Notes: a model not told the origin generated them from the sequence alone. Positions 35,843 through 48,599 are shown, counted from the stretch's first letter. The stretch: DNA of 64,000 nucleotides from Ailanthus altissimus (GCA_946807835.1 OX327686.1:7564001-7628000); one strand, 5' to 3'. Translations and numbers: made by a program.

Positions 35843-36833
35843 TGTTGAAAAATTGGTGATTGGACAAGAATTGAGATGAATATCAAAGTAGAGAGTCACC
35901 AGAAGTTTAGAACGTGTGAGACACATATAGAGAAGTTTAGGACGTGTAGAACACGAAGGGGAAAGCGAAATGGGACTCGAAGAAGCGAAGGAAATGAAGA
36001 AAACACGTGGGGATGCCACCAGGGCTGAGCGCCGCGGCGCCTTGGACAGCAACCCAGCGCCGTGGCAGTAGGCGTGACAGGTTGTCCCTTTTTTTATTCG
36101 AATTTCGAGTTTTGGGAAGTTTTGAACTTCCAAAACAAGTGGACTCTTACTTCAACAAGAAATAGGGCCAGTAGGCACGAAATACACCCTATATAAATAC
36201 TTGTAGACCCTTTAGTTGAGAACTGGATAGACGCGAAGGAAACGAAGAAAACACCTGGGGATGCCACCAAGGCTGAGCGCTGCGGAGCTCAGGACAGCAA
36301 CCTAGTGCCGCGGCGGTGGGCGCGATAGAATGTCGGTTTTTTTATCCAAATTTCGAGTTTTGGGAAGTTTTGGACTTCCAAAACAAGTGGACTCTTACTT
36401 TAACAAGAAATAGGGTTAGTAGGCACGAAATACACCCTATATAAACAATTGTAAACCATTTAGTTGAGATTAAGCATTAATAGAGACTAGAGAGAGAAAG
36501 AACTGGGTAGACACTAAGTGTTTGTGTGCGCTAGGGTGGAACCATCGTTTGAGTGATCATTGTTCGTGGTAGAGTAATGGTTCACTAAACATTAAGTCTT
36601 TTTTAGGGCTCTTCAAATTAGGTTTTTCTTGTAAAATCTCTAGGAAGTTAATAAGAGAGGCTAGGATCCTTGGATCCACCGTGGACATAGGCAATTGGCC
36701 GAACCACGTAAGATTGTGTTGTGCTCTTTTTTATTCTGCTTTGGATTCTTGCTATTTTGCTTGATTAACAGATTATTCCACTACGCTAGGAGGTTAGGGT
36801 TCTAAGTTGAACTTGAGGTTCTTCGCTTCAACA
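35843..36833 (+). repeat. Solo LTR with internal 248-bp tandem duplication
   Basis: The block starts TGTTGA and ends TCAACA, perfect inverted tips (TATGTTGA/TCAACATA if two more bases are counted). No coding region is attached, so it is a solo LTR. Inside, 35981-36228 is repeated as 36231-36475 at an offset of 248 bp; each copy has its own TATATAAA (36190 and 36438) and its own GC palindrome patch. The right part (CCGTGGACATAG, GCCGAACCACGTAA, CGCTTCAACA) is closely like the copia 1 LTR, so both belong to related families. No clear 5-bp target duplication was found. Confidence 0.8.
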
Positions 36834-37983
36834 TAACTTCAAAAGGGAGAAAGGCGTTCCCTCCCTTAACAACCTACATGAACTATGCCCTGAGGTGGAG
36901 TTCTTATCCAAAACCATCTCTGATTGCCAGTATATGAAAGTTCTCCATGTTCAGGCTTTTTTGGTAAGCTAATTATTAACAAGGCATGTCACAAAAGTTG
37001 TTTGGTATTATTTTGGTGAGATTCTGTAGATGTCCAGTTATTGACTTACATAAGGTGGCATATTGATGTATCCATATCATATCCTCCCAAATCTGTGTGG
37101 CATTTTACTAGTTTTTATGGAACCCAGATGCCTTTCAACGTGCATATTCTTGGACTTTGCTAGGCAGACTTGAGTCTTTTTCATCTTTGTCGTGGTTTTG
37201 TAGAGGGGACTTCAATGAAAATATTTAGAATTATAAGAAGGTAGCAGGTGTTCCACGTTCCCATTATTTAATCAATAACTTTCGGGAGGTCCTGGATGAC
37301 TATATGTTCAGAGATTTGAGTTTTTCAGGGTTGAAGTTTACATGGAGCAATAAACAATGGTCGCTACTATTATTCTAGAGCAGATGGATTGATTTATTGG
37401 GACTTCACATTGGCTTCAATTGTTTCCCGTCTCTGAGGTGAGTCCTCTAAATTATTCCGGGTTTGATCATCGCCCTGCTTATGTTAGATGTAAACTGTTA
37501 TTCGGGTGTGTCCAACCATGTTGTTGTTTATCCTTGGGGACATTTTCGTTTCCACTTTGAAGCTATTATGCAGATTATAAGGAGTGTACTGATCTTATCA
37601 AAGCAAATTGGAGTTCTTCACAATCGTCCTTGCCTACGATCTATGATACATTAAAGTCTTTAGGTTCAAAGTTGTATTTATGGAATTTTTAGAATTTTAA
37701 TAAACTGACAGGCTCAAATTTGCAACTTTTGTCTTGACGGGGCGGTGTTCTGACTGCTTGAACTATAATCCTAGAAAAATTATATGTATAGCCTAATATA
37801 AAATGCTATTTTTTTTCTTTCATTCGAACCATTCATTTCTTTTTTCCACCTTGTGACTAAGCAGTTTCGGCAAAAAAGGAAACAGTTGAAAAAGATCAAT
37901 TGAAATGTTTCAGCAAATTCTTGGGAGCATCTTTGAAGTGTTGAGAAGGAGATGGATGTTTCAATAGAGAAGAATGAGGCTTT
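36834..37983 (+). pseudogene. L1 ORF2 endonuclease region
   Basis: The EEP endonuclease motifs appear in order but in changing frames: WHFTSFYGTQ (about 37080), WFCRGDFNE (about 37195) and FSGLKFTWSNK (about 37325). A region leading to the RT follows, and the piece ends at EKNEA where the next LTR begins. This domain normally nicks target DNA. It is too broken here to be made. Confidence 0.8.
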
Positions 37984-38379
37984 TGTTAGGAAATTGATGG
38001 GTGATGTAGGATCACAGCTAAAGCGAAATTAGAAAAAAAATTAATAAAAATGAAAATTAGACCAAACACAAAAAGTTTACGTGGTTAAGCTTTTAGTCTA
38101 CGTCCACAGCTGAAGATAGAAGAATCTTTTACTATTAGAAATGAAGAATACAAGTATTGTAATATTTTAGCCTTATAACCCAAAACTCCAATACACCCAA
38201 TTCTCTCAAATCACTCAAAAACTCTCTCAAAACTGAATATCTAATGAATTGCTAAGCTCTCTCTTTTATAGGGAGAGTTTAGCATGTGGACAGCCTTTTT
38301 AAAGTTGTCCACTATTGTGTAATTGCTGGCATCATGTGCCAACAATTACGTAGCTAGCACACAATGCCAGTTACTAACA
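37984..38379 (-). repeat. Copia 2 downstream (3') LTR
   Basis: 396 bp, TGTTAG...CTAACA. It shares long identical stretches with 42553-42946, including CAAAAAGTTTACGTGGTTAA and the TATAGGGAGAGTTTAGCAT core. Confidence 0.9.
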
Positions 38380-38489
38380 ATTCTCGCACTAGGAGATTTG
38401 ATTGAGAATCAATCAAGTCTCTACACCATTCTTTATTCTTCCCCAAAGTCATGTTACTTACGTCTGCTAGGTCATACAAGGATCTGTAC

Positions 38490-39850
38490 CATACAAACTT
38501 GTTGGTATTGGTAGGCTTGGTCAACACATTTGCTAGGTTATCATATGTATGAATTTTTTTTTATATCCACACTTCTATCTTCTACTACTTTTTGAACAAA
38601 GTAATATTGAACACCTATGTGATTCATTCTTGAATGAAAAGCTAGATTCCTTGCAATGTGCAAGACACTCTGATTGTCACAAAATAATTGAACTTTCTCT
38701 TGCTTGTGCCCGAACTCATTCAGTAATCTTTGTATCCAAATTGCTTCCTTGTAAGCTTGTGTAGCTGCCATATATTTTGCTTATGTAGTAGATAATGTCA
38801 CAATAGTTTGCAGTTTTGAAACTCAGCTTACTGCTTCTCCTGCAAGTTTAAACACATAGCCAGTAGTAGATTTTCTTTTATCAAAGTCTCTTGTAAAATC
38901 TGAATCCACATAGCCCTTAACAATAAAATTTGATCCTTCGTAACATAAAACAACATCTAAGGTACCCTTAATGTATCTAAGGATTCTCCTGACATAACCC
39001 CAATGCTCTCTACTGGGATTTGCCATGTATCTACTAACTGTTCCTATTGCTTGTGCAATGTCTGGTCTAGTACAAATCATAGCGAACATTAAACTTTCCA
39101 CTGTTGATGCAAAAGGTACTCAAGACATCTCTTTTCTCTCTGCTTCTTTGCTAGGACACATCTTAGAGGATAACTTGAAATTAATAGGAGTAAGGTACTA
39201 ATTGGCTTACAATCTTGCATGTTGAAGCGCCACAAGATTTTCCTTAAGTAGCTCTTCTAAGAAAGCCAAATCTTCCTATTATTTATGTCTCAGAGAATTT
39301 GCATCCCTAGAATCTTGTTTGCTGGTCTCAAGTCCTTCATGTCAAATTCTCTAGCCAACTATGCCTTCAATTCTTAGACTCAATCTTTGTTAGGGCCTGC
39401 CACCAACATATCATCCACGTACAACAGTAAAATAATGAAATCATTATCATCTCTAAACCTTTTGTAGTATGTACAGTGGTCTGAACTACGTCTGTTGTAT
39501 CTAAGGCTGATGATATAGGAATCAAATCTCTTATACCAACACATCGGCGCTTGTTTGAGACCGTACAGAGATTTTTTCAACCTGTAAACCAAGTTCTCTT
39601 TTTCTTCTTCTTTAAAACCTTTTGGTTGGAGCATATAAATTTCTTTTTCAAGTTCTCTATGAAGAAAAGCTGTCTTCACATCTAATTGCTCTAGATGTAA
39701 GTCAAATGTAGCATACATTGTCAGGATTATTCTGACTATCGTGAGTCGAACCACATAGGAAAATATTTCATTAAAGTTAATACTTTCTTTCTGAGCATAA
39801 CTTTTCACCACTAATCTTGCACGATACCACTGCACTTGGTCATTGCTATC
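38490..39850 (-). pseudogene. Copia 2 reverse transcriptase and RNase H
   Basis: From the high end, RT reads YRARLVVKSYAQKE, LDVKTAFLHRELEKEIYM, LKKSLYGLKQAPMCWYKRFD and the intact LLYVDDMLVAG box (39835-39380). RNase H follows with KGYVDSDFTRDFDKRKS (39101-38823) and AYKEAIWIQRLLNEF and LFCDNQSVLHIA (38771-38541). Several stops and shifts separate these pieces, and Ala-to-Thr in the SDxA motif suggests decay. Confidence 0.9.
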
Positions 39851-39952
39851 CCGTTTGATCTTATAGACTCATTTGTTACCAATGGCTTTTCTTCCACATG
39901 GTAGTGTAATTAGCTCCCATGTTTTTTTTCTATGCAAGGCTTCAATTTCTTC

Positions 39953-40970
39953 TTACATTGTTGTCATCCATAGAGAAACATCTTGACGTTTAGAAGCCTC
40001 CTGAAAAATTGTTGGCTCTCCATCCTTTATTAGAAGGCAGTATGCAATATGAGCCTCCATGACATATTCCGAGTGCCACGATGGTGGTCGTCTCTCATGA
40101 TTTGATTGACGATCATCTGTAGCCTCAAGCTCTACTGGTTTTTGTTCTTTATGCTTTGGTGCTACTTCAGAAGAATCTGAATCTTCTTGTACTTGATTAT
40201 TTTTCATTTGTACCGTTTTAGTCTCTGGATTTTCCTCACTGTGCTATCATCTTCATCATTCCTTTACAGTTTATCTTCTGCAAATATCACATATTTCTTG
40301 ATGATGACCTTATGGGTAGTGGGATCCCACAGGCGATACCACTTGACTCCATCAGCATATCCCAAGAAAAGACATTTTCTGGATTTTGGATCCAGCTTCA
40401 TTGTTTCTTGAGGATTGTACATCACGTATACAGGACTTTCAAATGTATGAAGGCGAGAATAATTAATTGGTCTCCCAGTTCACATCTCCATTGGTGTCTT
40501 CAACTCGATTGCTGTTGATGGTGACCGATTTATCACATAACAGGCAATTTTGACTGCTTCTGCCCAAAATGTTTTGGCTAAACCTGCAGTTCTCAATATA
40601 GCTCTTGTTCTCTCCAACAAGGTTCTGTTCATCCGCTCTGCTACTCCATTCTGCTGAGGCGTGTAAACTGTGCTGAATTGCCGCTTGATGCCTTCTTGTT
40701 GACAGAATACAATAAAATCCTTACCAGTATATTTTCCTTCATTATCTGTCCTTAAACACTTGATCTTCTTTTCTAATTTAAGTTCTACATGTGTTTTGAA
40801 TATTCTGAAAGCTTCAAATACATATGCCGTCTTCTTGATTGGATACGCCCAACATCTCCTGGAGTAATCATCTATGAATGATACAAAATATCTCGCTCCC
40901 CCTAATGACATCACTGGTGCTTGCCAAATATCAAAATGAATTAATTCTAGATTTCTTTACTTTTAGAACT
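39953..40970 (-). pseudogene. Copia 2 integrase
   Basis: The frame 40914-40480 reads MMSLGGARYFVSFIDDYSRR, then KCLRTDNEGKYTGKDF, and NGVAERMNRTLLERTRAIL. It holds the second Asp and the Glu of the DDE triad. The segment with the first Asp lies just upstream in another frame. The frame 40207-39953 is the acidic and basic linker between integrase and RT. Confidence 0.88.
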
Positions 40971-41114
40971 GGATGTACTGAACTTTAATATGTGCTGCTT
41001 ACTTGTGACACAGTGCTCACAGAAAGGTAAATGAACCGATTTGAACCCAGGAAGTAAATTTTGATCAGAGAGAATATTCAAACCTCGTTCTGACATATGG
41101 CCCAATTTGCGATG

Positions 41115-41536
41115 TCACATTATTGTTGACTCTTTTGCTGAACTAGTTGATACAACAGATGCATCTCCTTCCTGCAGTGTTTCTCCATTAAGCATGTACA
41201 AATTTACAGTAACCTTTTCTGCCTTCATTACTATAAGCGCGCCTTTAAGAAATTTCATAGTCCCATTTTCAATTTGGGTCTTACACCCAGTGTTATCTAA
41301 TTGTCCCAATGACAAAAGATTCTTCTTGAGGCCTTTCATATATCGCACCTTCTGGATAATACGAACAGTACCATCGTACATTTTCATCTTGATAGATCCT
41401 ATTATAGCGATTTCCAAAGCATGATTGTTCGCCATATATACAGATCCTCCAGTGGTAGGTTCATATCGATAGAACCATTCTCTATTAGAGGTCATGTGCC
41501 ATGTTGCTTCAGAATCTATGAGCCATACATCAGAGA
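41115..41536 (-). pseudogene. Copia 2 protease and pre-integrase part
   Basis: Minus reading gives TSNREWFYRYEPTTGGSVYM, then MKMYDGTVRIIQKVRYM and LKKNLLSLGQLDNTGC. This is the standard copia region from protease to the pre-integrase. The protease active-site segment lies just before 41495, next to a stop near 41537. Confidence 0.85.
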
Positions 41537-41537
41537 A

Positions 41538-42384
41538 TTATTTTCTGCTTTCAACAATTGTTGCTACCTCACTATATAAAATTTCACCATCATCTGAGGT
41601 GCTTGCAATATTCCCTTGAGGTTTTTCCTCTGCACTTTTCTTCAATCCCCAACAATCCTTCTTTAGATGGCATTTTTTGCCACAATGGTAGCACTTGACA
41701 TTTTTCTTACTTCTGGATTTTGGTCTACCATGATTTTGACTCCCACTGGGGCCACGTTCTGTTGATCTACGCCTCATCATTGTCAAAGCTTCTGCTTGCT
41801 GTGAACATTCCTGTTTGTCTTTTTTATTTTTTTCGTCTTCGTTCTTCTCCTAGTACAACAGCTGTAACATCATCAAAGACTAAGAAGTTCGTTAGGATTT
41901 TATTTGTTAAGTTGATGATGAGTTGATCATACGAATCAGGTAAGCTTTGAAGTAAAATTTTCGTACGTTCACTTGCCTCTATTTTATACCCGAAGGAAGT
42001 GAGTTAGAAAAATAGAGTATTTAATGTGTTGATGTGCTCTGTCACTGAAGTGGATTTTGCCATTCGAAAAGTATACAATCTCTATTTTAAGAAGATCTTG
42101 TTATGCAAAGATTTGGCCTCATACAATTTTTTTAGAGGATCCAATATCTCTTTTGCTGTCTTCTTTTCCGCCACACTGGATTGCACATTATCAGCAAGTG
42201 CTAGATGCAGATCAGGAACTGCATTACTGTCAATTTCATTCCACTTGATATCATCAATGATACCAGCGGGCCTTTCATCAATTGCTTCTAAGCACTTGTT
42301 TTTTCTTAAAATCGTCTTTATTTTTATTTTTCACAATGTAAAATTACTTCCATTGAACTTCTTAACTTCGTATTTTTTCGCCAT
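41538..42384 (-). pseudogene. Copia 2 Gag
   Basis: The start codon at 42384-42382 opens AKKYEVKKFNGSNF. A stop replaces the Trp that follows in the family. Later parts, in shifted frames, read LEAIDERPAGIIDDIKWNE and a zinc knuckle CYHCGKKCHLKKDCWGLKK (41786-41538). The knuckle has Lys in place of the usual Gly before His. The frame is broken repeatedly. Confidence 0.88.
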
Positions 42385-42552
42385 TACTTTTCACCACGGA
42401 TTGCTTTATGCTAGGATTGGCTCCCACCGTTTCACATAAATAGTAATTGTACATATAAATAGTACTTATATACGTAAACAGTAACTGTATAGGTAAATAG
42501 TAATCGCATACATAAATAGTAACATCTTTCAACTAGAAGCTCTGATACCACT

Positions 42553-42946
42553 TATTAGAAAAATGAAGGGTGATGCAGGATTGCAACTAAAGCGAAATTA
42601 GAAAAAAATTAATAAAAATGAAAATTAGACCAAACACAAAAAGTTTACGTGGTTAAGCTTTTAGTCTACGTCCACAGGCGAAGACAGAAGAATTTTTACT
42701 ATTAGAAATGAAGAATACAAGTATTGTAGTATTTTAGCCTTATAACCCAAAACTCCAATACACCCAATTCTCTCAAATCACTCAAAAACTCTCTCAAAAT
42801 TAAATATCTAATGAATTGCTAAGCTCTCCCTTTTATAGGGAGAGTTTAGCATATAGACAGCCTTTTTAAGGCTGTTCACCATTATGTAATTGCTGGCACC
42901 GTGTGCCAGCAATTATATAGCTAGCACACGGTGCCAGCTACTAACA
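42553..42946 (-). repeat. Copia 2 upstream (5') LTR
   Basis: 394 bp, TATTAG...CTAACA, directly next to the primer site GCTCTGATACCA at 42539-42550 (+ strand spelling). Confidence 0.9.
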
Positions 42947-45209
42947 ACTTATTGGTGGTAGCGTTCTAGAATCAATTGGCTATGTTTAGAGGATCAGAAT
43001 ACCTTCTATTTCGATTACAAAGCTATTACCCGATGGAAGAAAACCACATGTTAGGCTTGCCAGATGCTAACGATCAATGGCAGGTAACATGAAGATAAAA
43101 TGGCCGACATAATTGATTCCTATTTTGTTAACCTATTTTCGGCTTCTTTTTGTTCTACTGAAACATTTACTTCTGTGTTAGAATGTGTTACACCCATAGT
43201 CTTTGATGCTTCTAATTGCATTTTTTATGCGCCCTTTATTGTCGAGGAGATTAAATATGTTGTATTTTAGATGGCGCCAACTAAATCCCCAAGGCTTGAT
43301 GGCTTTTCTGCTTTATTTTACTAGAAAATTTGGCCAATTATTGGTAAGGACATTACTTCTGTTTGTTTGTCCATTTTAAATGATGGTGGTGATTTTAAGT
43401 TCATCAACGAGACCTTAATTGTTCTTTTACTGAAGTCCTCTAAGCCTTAAAAGGTGTTTGATTTTCGCCCTATCAGTTTATGTAATGTGCTATACAAGAT
43501 TATCTCCAAGTTCTTTACTAACAGATTGAGACTTGTGTTGGATGGTATTATCTCTGTGCCAAAGAGTGCATTCATTCTCGATAAGTTAATTACTGATAAT
43601 AGTTGGTTATGAGTATTTGCATGCTCTAAAAAGAAGTAGTAGTCCCAAGATGGTTTCTTATATTTGAAGCTTGACATGTCGAAAGCATATAGACAGGGTT
43701 GAATGGGTATTTCTAAATGCTATGTTTAGATACCTTGGTTTCTCGGATTCATGGTGTCGGTATATTATACAATGTGCGACTTCAGTATCCTTTAAATTCC
43801 TCATTAATAAGTCAGTTTATGGGTCTATGCTTCCATCTCGGGGTATTGGCCAGGGTGATTCTCTTTTGCCTTTTCTTTTTATTATTTGTGCTAAGGGACT
43901 ATTTTCCCTCCTTAGATGCATTGAGCTGAATAGAGCGATTTATGGGATAAAAAGTGATAGGCAGGTCCTCATATTTCACACTTATTTTTTATAGACGATA
44001 GTTTGCTCTTCACTCAAGCCCATCTGACTAATTGTATGGCTATTAAAAGGGTGTTAGCGTCATATGAGGAGGCTTATGGGCAATTGGTAAATTTTGAGAA
44101 GTTGACTGTGTTTTAGTAAGCTTCGAGATCGAAGGCCGGTTGAGCAGATTGTTTAGTTGGTCGGGGTGAAATAGTCTAGAATCATGACAAATATTTAGGT
44201 TTGCCTAGTTATATAAGGTGGGACAGACAATTGACTTCCCGTTAAATCAAAGAAAAAGTATGGAATAAATTGAAAGGGTGGAAAGCTTTTCTTTTTTCTG
44301 CGGCTAGACAGAAAATTCTTCTCAAAGCAGTTGTCTAGGCTACCAACCCATTTTATGAGCTTGTTCCATCTCCCAAAGGCTCTAATTAATTATCTCTATC
44401 ACTTTTGTGTTACATTTTAGTGGGGCAGCTCTGATAGTCCACAAAAAATGTACTAGTGTAAATGGGATTTTTTTATAGGCATAAAAAAGATGACAGTAAG
44501 GCGTTCTGTCATTTGGACATTTTTCGATTAGGCTTTGTTGGCTAAGCAAGGGTGGCGTCTAATCCATCACCCTGATTCTTTGGCTGCTAGAGTGTTAAAG
44601 CATCGTTATTTTTCTAATTGTGATTCTATACAAGCCCGTGCTAACCTTTCTCCTCTATTTTATGATGTAGCCTCTTATGGGGTCGAGATATTTTGTGGCT
44701 GACTCTTGGTGTAGTGGTGGTTATGATTATGATCTATCTATTTATTATAATTGTTGGATTCCTCTGTTATATTATTTTAAATCGTTATTCCCTCATACAC
44801 TTCCTAAAGCCACTAGGGTGAGGGCTTTACAAATGGTGTCTGGGGATTGGGACATTTCTCATCAGACATTATTTTCCTCCTGAAGAATAGAAGGCTATAC
44901 TGAGTATTCCTCATTGCCGAGTTAGTGATGGTGATACCCTAATTTATCATTTCGACAAACATGGCCAATTTACCATTAAGAGTGGTTATTGGTTGGCTTC
45001 TTAATTTGGTTCTTCCTCATCTTCTTCAGTAGGCCTGAAAGTATGGTGGAATAAGCTCTGGAAGCTTCATATCCCTTCAAAGGTCAAGCTTTTTCTTTGG
45101 AAGGCTACACATGACTGGATACCAACATTTGTGAATTTAAAACGCCATGGTATTCTAGTGAGCGATGCATGTCCTTTTTGTGTACAGGCTCACGAGACAA
45201 CATTTTATG
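42947..45209 (+). pseudogene. L1 ORF2 reverse transcriptase and zf-RVT
   Basis: Pieces in changing frames read, in order, the pre-RT YWW.RSRINWL segment, RT motifs with GIGQGDSLLPFLFIICAKGL (about 43850-43905), a DDSLLFTQAH catalytic part (about 43995), and the zf-RVT domain LWKLHIPSKVKLFLWKATHD and CPFCVQAHETTFY (about 45055-45207). The family motif GDPLSPxLFxxxxE is changed, and stops are common. Confidence 0.85.
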
Positions 45210-45396
45210 TGTGAGAAATGTAAAGAGAATATATTTTACTATAAATATAAACTGTATAATGAAGCCTTTATATAGGCTGTGACCTTATTACAAAATAGGA
45301 AAATAACATACATAAGGAAATAATATTTTACATTAATAACATATATATGGTAGAAGAGTAGAAAGGAATTAATAATTTTAAAATTATTCCTTAATA
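45210..45396 (-). repeat. Copia 3 downstream (3') LTR
   Basis: Begins TGTGAGAAATG and ends CTTAATA in + spelling. It shares TAAATATAAA, TATACAATGAAG-like and GTAGAAGAGTAGAAAG words with 49523-49696. Confidence 0.85.
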
Positions 45397-45570
45397 CCCT
45401 CCCTTAAACTCAAGATGGCGCAGTGGAAGTAAGTTCGAGTTTGGAAACTAGAGCATGAAAACGGCACGGAAGTAAAGATTTGGTAAAGATATCAGCAAGT
45501 TGCTCCTCAGATGAAATAGAGTGGAGCATGATTGTGCCTTGAGAAATGTGTTGCCGAACAAAGTGACAAT

Positions 45571-46990
45571 CTATTTCAATATATCATTGTGGGCAATTTG
45601 AATAGCACTTTGATTGTCACAATAAAGAGGTGCAGCTCTAGTGTGAGAAATACCCATATCTTCAAGAAGCCAGCGAAGCCAGACAATTTCTTGGGTAGTA
45701 TCTGCAAGAGCACGGTATTCAGCTTCAGTACTCGAGCGAGTAGTGGCTGTCTGTTTCTTACTTTTCCATGAAAGAAGAGAATCACCCAAGAAAAGATAAA
45801 ATTCAGTAGTTGATCGTTGATCCGTAGGATCACCAGCCTAATCCATATCAGTATAAGCTCATAACACAAGAGGAGAGTGAGCCGAAAAATAAAGACCGTG
45901 AAAAAGTGTACCTTTGAGATAACGTAGGATATGAAGAACTGCTGCATAATGAGAGGTACGAGGAGTGACCATAAACTGGCTGACACATGAACAACATTAG
46001 CAATGTCTGAGCGAGTAACTGTAAGGTAAACCAAACTACCAACCAATTGACGATATAGGGTAGCATAACTGTGAATAGTACCATCAGAGGATAGAAGTTT
46101 AACATTAGGCTCTAGAGGAATGGAGGTAGTCTTACTGTCTGTCAACCCAACTTTAGCAAGTAGATCGGATGCATATTTAGCCTGAGAAAGATAATACCCA
46201 GTAGAGTCAGATAGTACTTCAAAGCCAAGGAAATAACTAAGGTTGCCAAGATCTTTCATCTCAAAGTGTTGCTGAAGAAAGTTCTTGAGAGTAGAAATAC
46301 CAAAAAGATCATTACCCGTGATAATCATATCATCAACATAGATAAGAAGGATGACATAACCTTGTGCTATCTTGTGAATAAAAAGAGCTGAGTCATAGGG
46401 ACTAGATTGAAAATCATGCTGAAGAATAATCCCACTAAACTTTGCAAACCATGCACGAGGAGCTTGTTTAAGACCATACAGAGCACGACGAAGTTTACAG
46501 ACTTTGCCTGGAGGATGTGGATAACCGGGAGGAGGCTTCATATACACTTCTTCAGTGAGATCACTATTGAGGAAAGCATTTTTGACATTCATCTGAAATA
46601 ATGTCCAACCACGAACTGCAACAACAGTCAATAAACTTCGAACAGAAGTAAGTCTAGCAACTGGGGTAAAAGTTTTTTTATAATCTATTCATATTCTTGG
46701 GTAAAGCCTTTGACAATAAGGCGGGCTTTATAACGCTCAATAAATCCATCAGATTTGGTCTTGATCTTGTACACCCATTTGCATCCAATGATAGTTTTAT
46801 TAAATGGAAGAGTAGTAAAATCTCAAGTATGTGACTTCTCAAGGGCTTACAATTCTTCTGTCATTGTTTGTTGCCAAACATGATTAGAACTAGCCTCAGA
46901 ATATGATTGAGGCTCATATAAAGAAAGGGTAGTAGAGAAACAGTGATAATCACGAAGTTTAACAGGAAGTTCTCTTACTCGAAATAAACG
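45571..46990 (-). pseudogene. Copia 3 reverse transcriptase and RNase H
   Basis: The 46631-45576 frame reads FQMNVKNAFLNSDLTEEVYM, LYGLKQAPRAWFAKF, the intact box LLIYVDDMIITGND, and QLVGSLVYLTVTRSDIA. RNase H is in the next frame (45789-45571) with TRSSTEAEYRALADTTQEI and YCDNQSAIQIA. Shifts occur near 45990 and 45790. The motif set is that of the Ale/Retrofit group, as far as I can judge. Confidence 0.9.
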
Positions 46991-47035
46991 ACGAAGAGAG
47001 GGAGTAGAGGAGGCCTCAGGAATGTTGAGAGTAGA

Positions 47036-48565
47036 TCATTCAGATGAAGTAAGAGGCTCAGAGGTAGGCGTCGTTTCAGCAGATTCACCTGTATGAAACT
47101 CAGAAGAAATATTTGTAGGTAAAGTATTGAAAAAAAGATCGACAGAATTATCTGTAAAAAATTTTGACATAGGAAGAGACACAACTTTAAAGTTAGATAT
47201 AGAAGAAAACATCGTATGCTCGAAAAAGACTACATGACGAGAAAAACGAAGACGGTTAGATATAGGATCCAAACACCTATAACCTTTATGTTCTATCCCG
47301 TATCCCAAGAAGCAACATAATCGAGTACATGGCTCGAGTTTAGTGTGCTTATATTTTTGAAGTAGAACAAAATAAACACAACCAAATACTTTGAGGAGTT
47401 TATAATTAGGTGGAGTTCTATAAAGACGCTTATAAGGTGACTTGTTCTCTATAGCAAGAGAAGGAATATGATTAATGGTAAAAATAACGGTTAAAGCAGC
47501 TTCTCCCAAAAAACCTTTAGGACAAGAGGAAGAGATAAGAAGAGCACGAGTAGTATCTAAAATGTGTCTGTGTTTACGTTTAGCTCTCCCATTTTGCTGA
47601 GATGTATTAGGACAAGACTTTTGACATATAGTACCGTGTTCTTTTAAAAGATTTAGAAAATCAGAATCTCTATACTCCATAGCATTATCAGTGTGAAAAA
47701 CCTTAATAGGACATGAGAATTGAGTTTTAACCATTTGAGTAAAATCTCGGTAAATTTTAGTAAATTCGGATTGTTGTTTCATAAAGAACAACCAAGTATA
47801 CCGAGAATAATCATCAATGAAGATCACAAAATATTTGGATCCTCCCATTGTGAGATTTGGAGAAGGACTCCATATATTAGAATGTAAAAGATCAAATGGA
47901 GCATGAGAGATAGTAGTACTATTATCAAAAGGTAAAGCTGATTGTTTAGCTAAAGGACATGTAAGACAATCATCTTTATTATCGGAAACAATACCTAAAT
48001 GACCACTGGATACTAAAGATTGGATGCGATTGACTGACGCATGACCCAAACAAAAGTGCCAAAGATGTAATGAAGGCATTGAAGAGGTAGATGCTGCAGA
48101 CGAAGGATATAGAAATGATAGATCTAAAGAAATAAGTTCATACACACGTCCAAATTTGCGGTATGTCCCAAGCGTCCGACCAGTCTTTGGATCCTGCACA
48201 CAACAACCAAAAATAATAAACAGGACATTAAGGCTAAATTCGCATAATTGACCAACAGACAAAAGGTTTAATGTAAGATTAGGAATAAAAAAAGTGTCAG
48301 ATACAGAGAGATTATGACAAGACACTTGACCAACATGGTTAATTTTCATGAGAGAACCATTAGCAGTTTGAATAGATGGTAAATAGGAATTAAAAGTTTT
48401 AGATGAGAAAATTGTAAGATCAGAAGTCATGTGATTATAATATACAGAGTAAAAATACCAAGAAGATTTACCTGAAAAATTAGAAGAGGCAGAAATTAAG
48501 GGTTTACCAGAATTAGAAAGGAGTAGACGGAGTAAAGATTCAAAGTTATTAGGAGAACAATTCAC
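47036..48565 (-). pseudogene. Copia 3 protease remnant, pre-integrase and integrase (509 codons open)
   Basis: This is the longest open frame among the LTR elements here. It holds a protease-like WYFYSVYYNHMTSD (family WxxDSGxxxHMT, so Asp and Gly are lost), the pre-integrase HFCLGHASVNRIQSL and CLTCPLAKQ, and integrase with FIDDYSRYTWLFFMK, VFHTDNAMEY and NGRAKRKHRHILDT (family NGVAERKHRH, so the Glu of the DDE triad is Lys). The tail GYGIEHKGYRC and FSRHVVFFE is conserved. It is intact in length but appears catalytically dead. Confidence 0.9.
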
Positions 48566-48599
48566 ACTATCATGTGCAAGAGTAACAGTGAGTTCTGTA

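Larger units (their letters stand above)
37984..42946 (-). mobile_element. Ty1/copia retrotransposon 2 (Tork-like), minus strand
   Basis: LTRs are 37984-38379 and 42553-42946 (396 and 394 bp), with tips TGTTAG and CTAACA on the left and TATTAG and CTAACA on the right. The primer site for initiator-Met tRNA (minus) is at 42539-42550. Gag, protease, integrase, RT and RNase H follow in copia order on minus. Flanks GCTTT (left) and ACTTA (right) fit a degraded GCTTA target duplication, and joining the flanking L1 pieces restores an L1 frame (EA then YWW). It is inactive. Confidence 0.92.

Noticed and set aside
42026..42439. 137-codon ORF on +
   Set aside because: It is antisense to copia 2 Gag, whose motifs (KYEVKKFNG, IKWNE) are clear on minus.
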